Shown here piece after piece: positions 17,144 to 26,209 of a stretch of DNA of 64,000 nt (positions are counted from its first letter, which is position 1; each line of letters starts with the position of its first letter). The DNA comes from Celeribacter baekdonensis (GTDB lineage Bacteria > Pseudomonadota > Alphaproteobacteria > Rhodobacterales > Rhodobacteraceae): assembly GCF_003047105.1 (NCBI RefSeq), contig NZ_CP028475.1, forward strand, positions 992,001 to 1,056,000, given 5' to 3'. Position numbers and translations under genes: made by a program. A model generated the notes under the pieces. That model saw only the letters and a program-made list of their open reading frames with translations, did not search any database and had not been told where the DNA came from.

Positions 17144-18690
17144 CAGCCCACAGATCCTTCCAGAGAAATCGCCACCAATTGTTGCGCTTCCATGGCGAAT
17201 TCCATCGGCAGAGCTTGCAACACGTCTTTGCAGAACCCGTTGACGACCAAGGCCACGGCCTCCTCTTCGTCCATGCCACGTTGACGGCAGTAGAACAGTT
17301 GATCGTCATCGACTTTCGAGGTGGTGGCCTCATGTTCAACCCGCGACGAGTTGTTTTTGACCTCAATGTAAGGCACGGTGTGGGCCCCACATTGCGAACC
17401 GATCAACAAGCTGTCGCATTGGGTGTAATTGCGCGAATTCTTCGCTTTCTGGTGCATCGACACCTGACCACGATAGGTGTTTTGCGCTTTACCCGCAGAG
17501 ATGCCTTTCGACACGATCCGGCTCTTGGTGTTTTTGCCAAGGTGGATCATTTTCGTGCCAGTATCAGCCTGTTGCATGTTGTTGGTGATGGCGATGGAAT
17601 AGAATTCACCCTGACTGTCATCGCCGCGCAGGATGCAGGACGGGTATTTCCACGTCACCGCCGAGCCGGTTTCGACCTGTGTCCACATCACTTTCGCCCG
17701 ATCCCCCCTGCAATCGGCGCGTTTGGTCACAAAGTTATAGATCCCGCCCTTGCCGTTCTCATCGCCCGGGAACCAGTTTTGCACGGTGGAATATTTCACC
17801 TCCGCGTCCTCCAAGATCACGATCTCAACCACGGCGGCGTGAAGTTGCGCCACGTCGCGTTGTGGTGCTGTGCAGCCTTCGAGATAGGACACATAGGAGC
17901 CCTTGTCGGCGATGATCAGCGTGCGCTCGAACTGGCCGGTGTTTTCGGCGTTGATGCGGAAATAGGTCGAAAGCTCCATCGGGCAACGGGTATTTGGCGG
18001 GATGTAGACGAAGGAGCCGTCGGAGAAGACCGCAGAGTTCAATGTGGCGTAATAATTGTCCGAGACCGGCACCACGGAGGCGAGGTATTTTTTCACCAGC
18101 TCCGGGTGGTCCTTGATGGCTTCCGAGATCGAACAGAAAATCACCCCGGCTTTTTCAAGCTCTTTTTTGAAGGTCGTGCCGACAGACACCGAGTCAAACA
18201 CCGCATCCACCGCCACTTTGCGCTCAGAATTGGCGCCATCGGCAGGCACCTCGCCCGCGCCTTCGACGCCCGCCAAAATCATCTGTTCTTTCAGAGAAAT
18301 GCCAAGCTTTTCATAGGTCGCCAATAGTTTCGGATCGACGTCGTCCAAAGACTTTGGCTTGTCTTCCATGCTTTTCGGGCGGGCGTAGTAATACTGATCC
18401 TGAAAGTCGATTTCAGGATACTCAACCATCGCCCAATTCGGCTCTTCCATCGTCAACCAACGGCGATAGGCCTCAAGCCGCCAGTCCAACATCCACTCCG
18501 GCTCATCGTTTTTAGACGAGATCAAACGCACGATATCTTCGGACAGGCCTTTGGGCGCATATTCCATCTCGATATCGGTGTCCCAGCCGTATTTATAGGT
18601 GCCAGCCAGCGCCTGAACGGCATCAACAGTGTCCTGCTCCACCCCGTCCTTGACTTGAACCGCGTCTTTAACCTGAACGTCATCCGTCAT
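17143..18690 (-). CDS. sufB: Fe-S cluster assembly scaffold protein SufB
   Basis: A 515-residue protein, the normal size for SufB. Typical features are the N-terminal segment ([20 protein letters not shown]), the core beta-helix (NQMQ-rich [18 protein letters not shown]) and the C-terminal [18 protein letters not shown]. Start ATG 18690 is preceded by AAGGAG at 7 nt; a longer frame upstream to 18723 has no such site. SufB is the main scaffold of SufBC2D. The gene follows a cysteine desulfurase gene and precedes small membrane genes. Confidence 0.95.
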   Translation of the reverse strand: MTDDVQVKDAVQVKDGVEQDTVDAVQALAGTYKYGWDTDIEMEYAPKGLSEDIVRLISSKNDEPEWMLDWRLEAYRRWLTMEEPNWAMVEYPEIDFQDQYYYARPKSMEDKPKSLDDVDPKLLATYEKLGISLKEQMILAGVEGAGEVPADGANSERKVAVDAVFDSVSVGTTFKKELEKAGVIFCSISEAIKDHPELVKKYLASVVPVSDNYYATLNSAVFSDGSFVYIPPNTRCPMELSTYFRINAENTGQFERTLIIADKGSYVSYLEGCTAPQRDVAQLHAAVVEIVILEDAEVKYSTVQNWFPGDENGKGGIYNFVTKRADCRGDRAKVMWTQVETGSAVTWKYPSCILRGDDSQGEFYSIAITNNMQQADTGTKMIHLGKNTKSRIVSKGISAGKAQNTYRGQVSMHQKAKNSRNYTQCDSLLIGSQCGAHTVPYIEVKNNSSRVEHEATTSKVDDDQLFYCRQRGMDEEEAVALVVNGFCKDVLQALPMEFAMEAQQLVAISLEGSVG

Positions 18691-18765
18691 CGGATCACTC
18701 CTTCGTCTGTGCCAAAATGGCATGTGCGTCTTATGGGGCTCTCGTGTCGGCCCCTCTTATGTCGG

Positions 18766-19815
18766 TTAGGCCGCTCGTTGTTTCCAACGGCCATAGGCGG
18801 CGAGCCATGCTGTGGCAAACCGCTCAATCTCTTGTGTCGTCGTCGCGGGGCCGATGGACACGCGCAGCGCGCTCATCGCCTCAGTCTCATCATACCCCAT
18901 GGCGCGCAGCACCTTTGAGGCTTTGACCTTGCCGCTGGAACAGGCCGATCCGGCACTCACCGCAAACCCCGCCAAATCCATTTGCATCACCTGGGTCTCG
19001 CCCTTCCAACCGGGCGTGATCAGGCACATGGTATTGGGCAGGCGCGCGTGTGGTTTGCCAACAAACATCGGCGTGTCGATCTCTTGCGCCAACAGGTCTT
19101 CCAACCGATCGCGCTTTTGCGCCACCTCGTCCCAAACCCCGTTCGCCAAGGCCTTGGCCGCCGCTTTTGCCGCCGCGCCAAAGCCCGCGATGCCGATCAG
19201 GTTTTCCGTGCCCGAACGTCGTCCCATCTCTTGGCCGCCGCCGCGAATGCCCGCGACAACGTCCAATCCCTGACGCAGCACCAAAGCGCCGACCCCTTTT
19301 GGCCCGCCGATCTTATGACCCGAGATCAGCGCCATATCGCAACCAATCCAATTGAACGCCACCGGCAATTTACCAAACCCCTGCGTCGCATCGCACAGCG
19401 CCAGTCCGCTCGGCAGTTCTTGCACCATGCCGGTCTCAGAATTCGCCAATTGCAGCGCCGATGTCGCGGGGTTCAAACAAATCACCGCACCGTCTGAAGA
19501 CACCGGAAGCGCCCCGCCGGACCAAGATGACACCGCTTCGTGTTCCACATCGGCACAGTGCAACCCCCGTCCGGCCATCGCCAAAGCCGCCGCCTCAGTC
19601 GCCCCAGAGGTGAACACAATATCCGCGCCATCGGCCCCGAACGCCTCGGCCACCTGCGCCCGCGCCCGCTCCATCAAACCCTTGGCCGCACGGCCCTCGG
19701 CATGAACCGACGACGGATTGCCGACCACATCCATCGCCGCGATCATCGCCGCGCGCGCCGCCGCGCCGAGCGGAGCGGTGGCGTTGTAATCGAGATATGT
19801 GCGATTCTGGGTCAC
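18766..19815 (-). CDS. Cysteine desulfurase, NifS/IscS type
   Basis: A 349-residue PLP enzyme, somewhat shorter than IscS. The PLP lysine lies in SGHKIGGPKGVGALV and the catalytic cysteine in SAGSACSSGKVKAS, the group I loop. The start is YLDYNATAPLG, typical of NifS-like proteins. It is placed between iscR and sufB, while a SufS is encoded at the other end of the operon, so the operon holds two desulfurases of different groups. It may supply sulfur to SufBCD or to other acceptors. Confidence 0.9.
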   Translation of the reverse strand: MTQNRTYLDYNATAPLGAAARAAMIAAMDVVGNPSSVHAEGRAAKGLMERARAQVAEAFGADGADIVFTSGATEAAALAMAGRGLHCADVEHEAVSSWSGGALPVSSDGAVICLNPATSALQLANSETGMVQELPSGLALCDATQGFGKLPVAFNWIGCDMALISGHKIGGPKGVGALVLRQGLDVVAGIRGGGQEMGRRSGTENLIGIAGFGAAAKAAAKALANGVWDEVAQKRDRLEDLLAQEIDTPMFVGKPHARLPNTMCLITPGWKGETQVMQMDLAGFAVSAGSACSSGKVKASKVLRAMGYDETEAMSALRVSIGPATTTQEIERFATAWLAAYGRWKQRAA

Positions 19816-19857
19816 GCGGTCAGGTCTTCTTTTTGGTTCAAATACTCAAAAGCCGGA

Positions 19858-20319
19858 TCAGTCTTCGTCGACCACGGCAAACAGGGTCGGCACCGCCGGA
19901 CAGGGACGCAATTCGTTGCGGATCACGTCCGAAAGCCGGGTTTGGTGCAAGAACACATAGACATGTGCGGACAGGCCCTCCCACAACCGGTTGGTCATGC
20001 TCTGCGCCCGTGACCCGGACACGCCGCCCGAAGCCCCAGCCCCGGTGTGCATGGCCGACACGGTTTCATCCACCGCGCCCATAATGTCAGAGACGCGAAT
20101 TTCAGAGGCCGGTCGCGCCAATTTATAACCGCCACCCGGACCGCGCACTGAAACCACCAAATCGGCCCGGCGCAGCTTGACGAACAGTTGTTCCAGATAA
20201 GGCAATGAAATGTCCTGGCGTTTGGAAATCTCCGCCAGCGACAACAGCGCATTGTCCGGCTGCAACGCCAAATCCGCGAGTGCCACCATTGCATAACGTC
20301 CCTTGGTCGACAGCTTCAT
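19858..20319 (-). CDS. iscR: IscR-type Rrf2-family regulator
   Basis: A 153-residue winged-helix protein starting MKLSTKGRYAMVALADLAL, with the recognition region ISLPYLEQLFVKLRRADLV and VRGPGGGYKLARP. ATG 20319 is chosen because AGAGGGA precedes it. The three cysteines that ligate the cluster in E. coli IscR are absent: the region reads AMHTGAGASGGVSGSRAQSM. Only one cysteine remains late in the protein (LRPCPAVP). This matches the unusual IscR reported in Rhodobacter sphaeroides, which binds a cluster with a single cysteine. It heads the suf operon and probably represses it. Confidence 0.9.
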   Translation of the reverse strand: MKLSTKGRYAMVALADLALQPDNALLSLAEISKRQDISLPYLEQLFVKLRRADLVVSVRGPGGGYKLARPASEIRVSDIMGAVDETVSAMHTGAGASGGVSGSRAQSMTNRLWEGLSAHVYVFLHQTRLSDVIRNELRPCPAVPTLFAVVDED

Positions 20320-20555
20320 GTCACAGTCCCTCTTGATGCGATCCGAAACCATTTTGGCCCGATCATCGCGGCGTAATCCGCCTCTTGAAACGCTCCAAAC
20401 ACCGCATCAACAACGACACGAGCGGTCACAGGGGCCATTTTGGCGCATTTCCGCGCGTTTCCCACTCGCAATGAGGCAAAAAACGGCGCAAATACATTGA
20501 CGTATGCGGCGTGGAGCCTTACCTCCATACCACTCCCGCGCGGTCGCCCACGCAG

Positions 20556-20574
20556 ATTTAGAATGTTTCTAAAT
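20556..20574 (-). promoter_or_regulatory. Irr-type palindrome (ICE motif) upstream of iscR-suf
   Basis: ATTTAGAA-TGT-TTCTAAAT is a perfect dyad with 8-bp arms. It fits the iron control element bound by the haem-responsive regulator Irr in alphaproteobacteria (TTTAGAA-N3-TTCTAAA). It lies about 240 bp upstream of iscR, in the gap to the divergent hydrolase gene. Irr control of the suf operon is the likely meaning. Confidence 0.7.
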
Positions 20575-20598
20575 TGTCCGAGCGATTTCGTCAACTAT
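20574..20598 (-). promoter_or_regulatory. Possible IscR half-site
   Basis: On the minus strand ATAGTTGAC begins at 20598 and matches the first half of the E. coli type 1 IscR consensus (ATASYYGAC) exactly; the second half matches only partly. It adjoins the Irr-type palindrome in the suf promoter region. A weak call. Confidence 0.35.
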
Positions 20599-20738
20599 AA
20601 AGGCAGCGCGGTGGAAAAACGAGAGCAAAAGCGACAGCCCGACAGGGCTCGTTCCGCTCGGGCCCTCCTTGCGTGCCACATAATTCGGTGTGTGCAACGT
20701 AAGCTGGCCCGCGGAACGGAACAGGAGACAGGGACCCA

Positions 20739-21392
20739 ATGCCCGAAGTGATTTTTCCCGGCCCAGAAGGCCGGCTTGAAGGCCGCTACCATCCGCAACG
20801 CGCTAAAGACGCCCCCATCGCCATCATTCTTCATCCCCACCCGCAATTCGGCGGCACGATGAACAATCGCGTGGTCTATAATCTGCATTATGCCTTCCAC
20901 CAGATGGGCTTTACCGTTTTGCGGTTCAACTTTCGGGGTGTGGGCCGGTCGCAGGGCGAATATGATCAGGGCGTGGGTGAGTTGTCCGATGCCGCCTCCG
21001 CGCTCGATTATCTGCAATCCATGAACCCCAATGCCAAACATTGCTGGGTCGCGGGCTTTAGCTTTGGCGCCTGGATCGGCATGCAGCTTTTGATGCGTCG
21101 CCCGGAAATCTCCGGCTTTATCTCGGTCGCCCCGCCCGCCAATATGTATGACTTCTCCTTCCTCGCGCCCTGCCCGGCGTCTGGTTTGGTGATCAACGGC
21201 ACCGCCGACCGTGTCGCCCCGCCGAAAGACACCCAGTCCTTGGTCGCCAAGCTGCATGAGCAAAAAGGCATCACCATCACCCATGAAGAGGTCGAAGGCG
21301 CGGGCCATTTCTTTGAAGATCCGCATATGGAACATATGATCGGCTCGGTCGACACCTATGTCCGCCGCCGCCTGACCGAAACCAGCCGCTGA
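20739..21392 (+). CDS. Alpha/beta hydrolase, unknown substrate
   Basis: A 217-residue alpha/beta hydrolase. The nucleophile elbow is GFSFGAW (Ser), the acid is probably the Asp in NGTADRVAPP, and the histidine is in GAGHFFEDP. The early HPHPQFGGTMNNRVV is typical of the COG2945-like small hydrolases common in alphaproteobacteria. The start lies divergently from iscR with 419 nt between them, and the HD-domain gene follows 25 nt downstream. The substrate cannot be deduced. Confidence 0.82.
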   Translation: MPEVIFPGPEGRLEGRYHPQRAKDAPIAIILHPHPQFGGTMNNRVVYNLHYAFHQMGFTVLRFNFRGVGRSQGEYDQGVGELSDAASALDYLQSMNPNAKHCWVAGFSFGAWIGMQLLMRRPEISGFISVAPPANMYDFSFLAPCPASGLVINGTADRVAPPKDTQSLVAKLHEQKGITITHEEVEGAGHFFEDPHMEHMIGSVDTYVRRRLTETSR

Positions 21393-21417
21393 CGCGCCAC
21401 CTTCAGAGGGTCTTACG

Positions 21418-22887
21418 ATGAGCATCATGGAAGATCTGGCCGACGCTTTGGCCAAGGACACAATCGACGCCTTGGACATTGTCGGCACGGACGAGCTTAT
21501 TCAGGATGTGGCCCGCGTCATCGGGGCCTCCTCTGTCACCACACAAGAGGCGTTTTTGACCTCTGCCCGCGTGCGCCTGTCGGAAAAACGGGCGCGCGTT
21601 TACCTTGAAAAACGCATTGAAGAGGCGAAAAAGGGGCTTGCGGCCTCCGCCCCCCGCCCAGTGCCGAGGATGACATTGAATATTGACGCCGCCCTGCCCG
21701 CTTTGCCTGACCTGACGGTGGCGGAAATCGCCCGTCTTGATGCCCAATATGCGTTTTTGATGGAGGCGGATCGGCTGAAAACCGTGCTGCGCGCCAATCA
21801 ATTGATGGATCGGTCGCGGTTTGAAAATTCCGCCGAACATTCGTGGCACGCCGCCCTTTTGGCGCTTCTGTGTGCGCCCATGGCCGGGCCGGATGTTGAG
21901 ATGTCCCGTGCCATCGAAATGCTGATGTTGCACGACATTGTCGAAGTCGATGCGGGCGATCATCCGATCCACATCACCCACAACCCCGCCTCTGTCGCCG
22001 CGCTTGAAGAGGCCGCCGCGGATCGCATTTACGGCCTCTTGCCCGAGGATCTGCGCCGCCGCTTTCGCGCCACTTGGGAAGAGTTCGAGGCGATGCAAAG
22101 CCCGACCGCGCGCTATGCCAAGGCGATTGATTTCCTCGCCCCCGCATTGCAATCCATTGGTGCGCCAGAGCAGGATGACGACGAACGCCACATCGTCGCG
22201 ACCAACCTGACCCAAGGCCGCGCCACAAAGACCAAAGACATCCTGCCCGACCTATTCGAATTTACCCGCGCCGGATTTTATGGTGAGGCCGTAGACGCCA
22301 CACTCGCCGCGCGCTTTGCCTTTTGGTGCGAGGCGGATCGGCTGAAATCAGTCTACCGCGCCACCCCCATTGCCGATGGCTCGCGCAAGGAAAACACTGG
22401 CGAACACTCTTGGCATATCATGCTCTACGCCCTGACGCTTGCGGATCAGGCGCAGGACGGTGTGGACATCGCTTTGGCGATTAAAATGTTGGTGCTGCAC
22501 GATATTGTCGAGATTGATGCGGGCGACACCCCAATCCATGGCGCGGTGACGGTTGAGGCACAAAAGGCGCAAGACGAGGCAGAGATCAAAGCCGCGGACC
22601 GCCTGTTCGACCTGTTGCCGCCTGAGCAAGGCGTGGAATTCCGCGCCATTTGGGAGGAATTCGAGGCCGCCCAAACCCCAACCGCGATCTTTGCCAAGTC
22701 TATCGACCGGGTCCAACCCGTGCTGCACAATCTGGCCGATGACGGCGGCTCATGGCGCACCTATAACGTCAAATTGCACCAACTTGACACCCGCGTCGGC
22801 ACCAAAATCGCCAAAGGCTGCCCCAAACTCTGGCCCTACATCCGCAGCCAATGCGAACCTTGGTTCGTGGCGCGAGGCGCGCTTTGA
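21418..22887 (+). CDS. Protein with two tandem YfbR/HDDC2-like HD domains
   Basis: A 489-residue protein. After about 90 N-terminal residues come two copies of an HD phosphohydrolase of the HDDC2/YfbR type. Copy 1: EADRLKTVLR, SAEHSWHAALL, MLMLHDIVEVDAGD, WEEFEAMQSPTARYAKAID. Copy 2: EADRLKSVYR, GEHSWHIMLY, MLVLHDIVEIDAGD, WEEFEAAQTPTAIFAKSID. Each keeps the H...HD...D metal ligands, so both could be active. Single-domain relatives are 5'-deoxynucleotidases of about 190 residues; a tandem fusion is less usual. It probably shares a transcript with the hydrolase upstream. Confidence 0.82.
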   Translation: MSIMEDLADALAKDTIDALDIVGTDELIQDVARVIGASSVTTQEAFLTSARVRLSEKRARVYLEKRIEEAKKGLAASAPRPVPRMTLNIDAALPALPDLTVAEIARLDAQYAFLMEADRLKTVLRANQLMDRSRFENSAEHSWHAALLALLCAPMAGPDVEMSRAIEMLMLHDIVEVDAGDHPIHITHNPASVAALEEAAADRIYGLLPEDLRRRFRATWEEFEAMQSPTARYAKAIDFLAPALQSIGAPEQDDDERHIVATNLTQGRATKTKDILPDLFEFTRAGFYGEAVDATLAARFAFWCEADRLKSVYRATPIADGSRKENTGEHSWHIMLYALTLADQAQDGVDIALAIKMLVLHDIVEIDAGDTPIHGAVTVEAQKAQDEAEIKAADRLFDLLPPEQGVEFRAIWEEFEAAQTPTAIFAKSIDRVQPVLHNLADDGGSWRTYNVKLHQLDTRVGTKIAKGCPKLWPYIRSQCEPWFVARGAL

Positions 22888-23198
22888 GGGGCATAACTGA
22901 GGGATTTCGCGTTGCGGGATTGGCTGCTGTGCGGGACGAAGCCGACACATGCTCAATTACACAAACGGCGCCCAGAGAGAATTTCGGTGATTTCCCTCGC
23001 ACGTTCCCACTCAAGCCCCGCGAGTGCTAACCCTCCGCCGTAAATCGGGGAGAGAACTGTCGAACGACTAATAACTTCTCCACAGACACTTATGGCAATC
23101 TGGTTTCCAACGTTTTCTGAAGTCAGTTTTGAAAATGCCGTTGCCATTGGCTCGCCAACTTGAAAAGAAATCTGATTGAATTCAGCATTATCAGCTAG

Positions 23199-24026
23199 GG
23201 TGTGGACTCAATTCAGCCAACATCTGATTGCAAAGATATGGACCATCGACAGGAAGTTGCGTTTCAACTTTTCGTATCTCGTTGTTAGCCTTCGCATGTC
23301 TTTCATGCGGCAGAAGAACCGCTCTACAAGGTTTCGCTGGGCGTAGATGTCGGGGTCATGTGGGATGTGGATGCGGGCGTTTGACTTGGATGGGATCACT
23401 GCCAATGCGCCTTCGTCAGCGATGGTTTGGCGGATGGCTTTTGAGCCATAGGCTTTGTCTGCGACGATAGCTGTCGGCTGTTTTTGCCAGCCGACAAATG
23501 AACCAAATACCTTGCTATCATGCCTTTGTGCGCCTGTAATCGCGAACCGTAGAGGCAGGCCGCGATGGTCTACGGCGACGTGAACCTTGCTGCCGCGACC
23601 GCCGCGTGAGCGTCCAATACCTTGCGCCAACTCCCCCCTTTTGAGCCTGCTGCCGCCCGGTGTGCCTTGACGATTGAACTATCAATGAAGATCAGCGCGT
23701 CCTCACATTCCGTCGCCAGCACATCAAATATCCCTTGCCAAATCCCGCGCTCACCCCAGCGGACATAGCGGTTGTAAACAGTCGTGCGCGGGCCATACCG
23801 GTCCGGCAGATCGCGCCACGGCGCCCCCGTGCGCAGAACATAGAAAATGCCATTCAAGACTGTTCTGTCATCCTTGCGCTGCGGACCGCGCCCTTGTTTG
23901 GGTAAATGAGGCCGGATTGCAGCCCATTCTTCGTCGCTCAGATCAAATCTCGCCATCATGCACCTGTTTTCCGCAGATGAATCATGAAGAGCCCATTTCA
24001 GCAAGACAAGGAATTGGGTTCACACC
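23199..24026 (-). mobile_element. IS5-family insertion sequence (IS427-like)
   Basis: About 830 bp bounded by near-perfect inverted repeats: GGTGTGGACTCAATTC at the left and GAATTGGGTTCACACC at the right (14 of 16 match). CTAG flanks both ends at 23195-23198 and 24027-24030, so the target duplication is CTAG or the TA within it. It encodes one transposase in two overlapping frames. The ends and the intact reading frames suggest a recent, possibly active copy. Confidence 0.88.
23208..23956 (-). CDS. IS5-family transposase, expressed by -1 frameshifting
   Basis: The first frame starts MARFDLSDEEWAAIRPHLP and holds the first catalytic Asp (LIFIDSSIVKAH). The second frame holds GRSRGGRGSKVHVAVD, the second Asp (IVADKAYGSKA) and the Glu region (NLVERFFCRMKDMRRL). 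The frames join at the slippery run A4G6 at 23633-23642 on the minus strand. A -1 shift there gives SKGGELAQGIGRSRGG, the normal sequence of IS427-type transposases. Two-frame organisation is usual in this group, so it is probably functional rather than broken. Confidence 0.85.
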
Positions 24027-24300
24027 CTAGTCGCACGTTCGAGATAACGTTGCTTCCGAAGACAAGATCTCTACCGTTTTTCGCCGTAATCTTAACAACT
24101 CGTGGATTCACATCTTCTGCTCGAACCACAGAAGCAGCTCCCAATAGAGTTAATACTAGAGCGAGTATTTTGATCATGCATGTCCCTCTGTTCTTCCCAT
24201 TCTTCCACCAGACATTGGATGCATTACAGAAAACTTACAAGATGGGCTCAAACCGGACATTCTGCCCTCCAGAAACCAATCCCTCGCACCCAACTCCACC

Positions 24301-24726
24301 TCACGCCCTCTTCGGCGGGATCGCATAGGTCAGCGAGGCCTGTGCCAAGACCGCGTCCGAACCGGGGTTGCGGATTGCCACCTGTCCCACGGCCAAGGTC
24401 CTGCCGAGTTTCAACAGCCGTGCTTCGCCTAAAAGCGGCAGATCAGCCGCGGGTTTGCGCATGAAATCAATGTGGGCGTTTGTGGTCACGGCCAAGGCGA
24501 CCGGGCCGATTTTGGCGAGGATCGCAAAGTAGAGCGCCACGTCGGCCAAGAGGAACATCGTCGGCCCGGAGAGCGTTCCGCCGGGCCGGACATGACGCGC
24601 GTCGGGGGTCAGCCGCAGGGTCACGGCGTCCTCTGTGACCACCTCCACGCTCAACACATCGCCGACCTCGGCAAACTCCCGCGCCAGAAAGTCTTCCAGC
24701 GCGGGCTTGTCCAACACGTTCGCCAT
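24301..24726 (-). CDS. PaaI-type hotdog thioesterase
   Basis: A 141-residue hotdog-fold protein. The family pattern is visible in HVRPGGTLSGPTMFLLADVA (with Gly-Thr-x-Ser-Gly-Pro in place of the usual HNxxG...H/D region) and in the C-terminal strand FMRKPAADLPLLGEARLLKL. Such proteins hydrolyse acyl-CoA thioesters. The start ATG 24726 overlaps the stop of the carboxypeptidase gene (TGATG), so the two are co-expressed. The substrate is unknown. Confidence 0.75.
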   Translation of the reverse strand: MANVLDKPALEDFLAREFAEVGDVLSVEVVTEDAVTLRLTPDARHVRPGGTLSGPTMFLLADVALYFAILAKIGPVALAVTTNAHIDFMRKPAADLPLLGEARLLKLGRTLAVGQVAIRNPGSDAVLAQASLTYAIPPKRA

Positions 24727-26207
24727 CAAAAGCCGTAAATCCCGGCGAATTTCGCCTCAAGATAGTCCAAAAGCGGTGCCTCGGTCGGCTCAAAGCCACA
24801 GGCCTGCACGATGGTGTCGCGCGGTTCCCGCAGCCCCCCGAATTGTTGCAAATGTTCGGCCAACCATGCAGTCGCGGGCGCGGTGTCGCCTTTGACCAGA
24901 GCGCTGTCCAAATCCGGCACATCGGCGCGCAGGGCTTGGTGCAAACAGCCCGCGTAGACATTGCCCAAAGAATAGGTCGGGAAATAGCCAAACAGGCCCA
25001 CCGGCCAATGCACATCCTGAAGACAGCCATTTGATATTTTGTCGACTTTGACGCCAAAATCCGCTTCAAACCGCGCATCCCATGCCGCGGGCAGGTCGGC
25101 AATCTCCAAATCGCCACCAATGATCTGACGCTCCAAATCAAAGCGCAACAGCACATGCAGGTTATATTGCACCTCATCGGATTCGGTGCGGATATAGCCC
25201 GGCAGGACGCGATTGACGGCGGCATAGAACCCTTCGGCGCTGTCGATGCCAATGTCGCCAAAGCTGTCGCGCATCTGACCATAGAGGTACTCGGTAAAGG
25301 CGCGCGAACGGCCGAGTTGGTTCTCGTAAATCCGCGACTGGCTTTCGTGCACGCCCATCGACACACCCTCGCCCAAAGGCGTCAAAAGATAGTCGGCGTT
25401 GATGTTTTGCTCATAGCAGGCGTGGCCGACCTCATGGATCGTCGAGTAGATCGAATTGAACGGATCTTCGGGGTTGGTGCGGGTGGTGATACGCACGTCT
25501 TGACCGGAGCCAGATGAGAACGGATGCACCGCCTTATCAATGCGCCCACGTGCGAAATCATAGCCAAAATTCGCCGCCAGCGCCGTGGTCAGCGCCATTT
25601 GTTTGGCCTCGTCAAAAGTGCCGGTCAGGCCCTTGGGCTGATCCGCGCCCATGATTTTGTCGCGCAGCGCCACCAACCGGGGCCGCAACGCGCCGAACAT
25701 GGCGTCCAATTGCGCCCCCGTTGAGCCCGGTTCGTAATCTTGGTGCAGCGCGTCCCACAGGTCATGATCGGTGCCCTGTTGTAACGCCGCCGCCTCTTCG
25801 CGGCGCAGGGACACAACCTGTTCAAACATCGGGGCGAAATGGGCGAAATCATCGCGGGCACGGGCCTCGGCCCAGACCCCTTGAGCCATGGAGGTGACCT
25901 TGGCCAATTCCGCCGCCAAACGGGCCGGAATTTTGACGGTGCGCTCATAGGAGCGGCGGATGTGGTGCACCTGCGCCTGAGACACCGCGTCCAATGTGCT
26001 TGGGTCAATCGAGGACAGCCAATCCCCCAGACGGGGATCGGATTTGCGCATATGAAGCACGGTCTCTAACGCTTCGAACTCCTCACCACGTTGCGCGCTC
26101 GCCCCTTTGGGCATCATGGTTTCCTGGTCCCAATTCAATCGGCCCATAATGGCGCCAAGCGCACGGGTTTCACGGGTAAAACCCATCAGATCATCAAATG
26201 CGGACAT
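24726..26207 (-). CDS. Carboxypeptidase Taq, M32 family metallopeptidase
   Basis: A 493-residue protein, the normal length for M32 enzymes. The zinc motif HEVGH lies in STIHEVGHACYEQN, and the third ligand region follows in GVHESQSRIYENQLGRSRAF. M32 peptidases remove C-terminal residues from peptides in the cytoplasm. It lies between ctaA (2-nt gap) and the thioesterase gene, all in the same direction. Confidence 0.92.
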   Translation of the reverse strand: MSAFDDLMGFTRETRALGAIMGRLNWDQETMMPKGASAQRGEEFEALETVLHMRKSDPRLGDWLSSIDPSTLDAVSQAQVHHIRRSYERTVKIPARLAAELAKVTSMAQGVWAEARARDDFAHFAPMFEQVVSLRREEAAALQQGTDHDLWDALHQDYEPGSTGAQLDAMFGALRPRLVALRDKIMGADQPKGLTGTFDEAKQMALTTALAANFGYDFARGRIDKAVHPFSSGSGQDVRITTRTNPEDPFNSIYSTIHEVGHACYEQNINADYLLTPLGEGVSMGVHESQSRIYENQLGRSRAFTEYLYGQMRDSFGDIGIDSAEGFYAAVNRVLPGYIRTESDEVQYNLHVLLRFDLERQIIGGDLEIADLPAAWDARFEADFGVKVDKISNGCLQDVHWPVGLFGYFPTYSLGNVYAGCLHQALRADVPDLDSALVKGDTAPATAWLAEHLQQFGGLREPRDTIVQACGFEPTEAPLLDYLEAKFAGIYGF

Positions 26208-26209
26208 GA

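Larger units (their letters stand above)
22953..24177 (-). pseudogene. Small exported SecD-like (P1-head) protein gene, split by an IS5-family element
   Basis: Removing the IS and one copy of the CTAG repeat joins 24177-24027 to 23194-22953 in frame, giving 130 codons across VRL-ADNAEF. The product would have a signal peptide (MIKILALVLTLLGAASVVRA) and a domain resembling the SecD/SecDF P1 head (SKLTSENVGNQIAISVCGEV, LSPIYGGGLALAGLEWERAR). AGAGGGA precedes ATG 24177. The gene is inactivated by the insertion. The domain match is by recalled pattern and moderate; the split itself is clear. Confidence 0.75.

Noticed and set aside
20316..20594. 92-codon minus frame in the iscR leader
   Set aside because: It overlaps the Irr-type palindrome and ends at the iscR start; no family resemblance. 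Treated as leader DNA.
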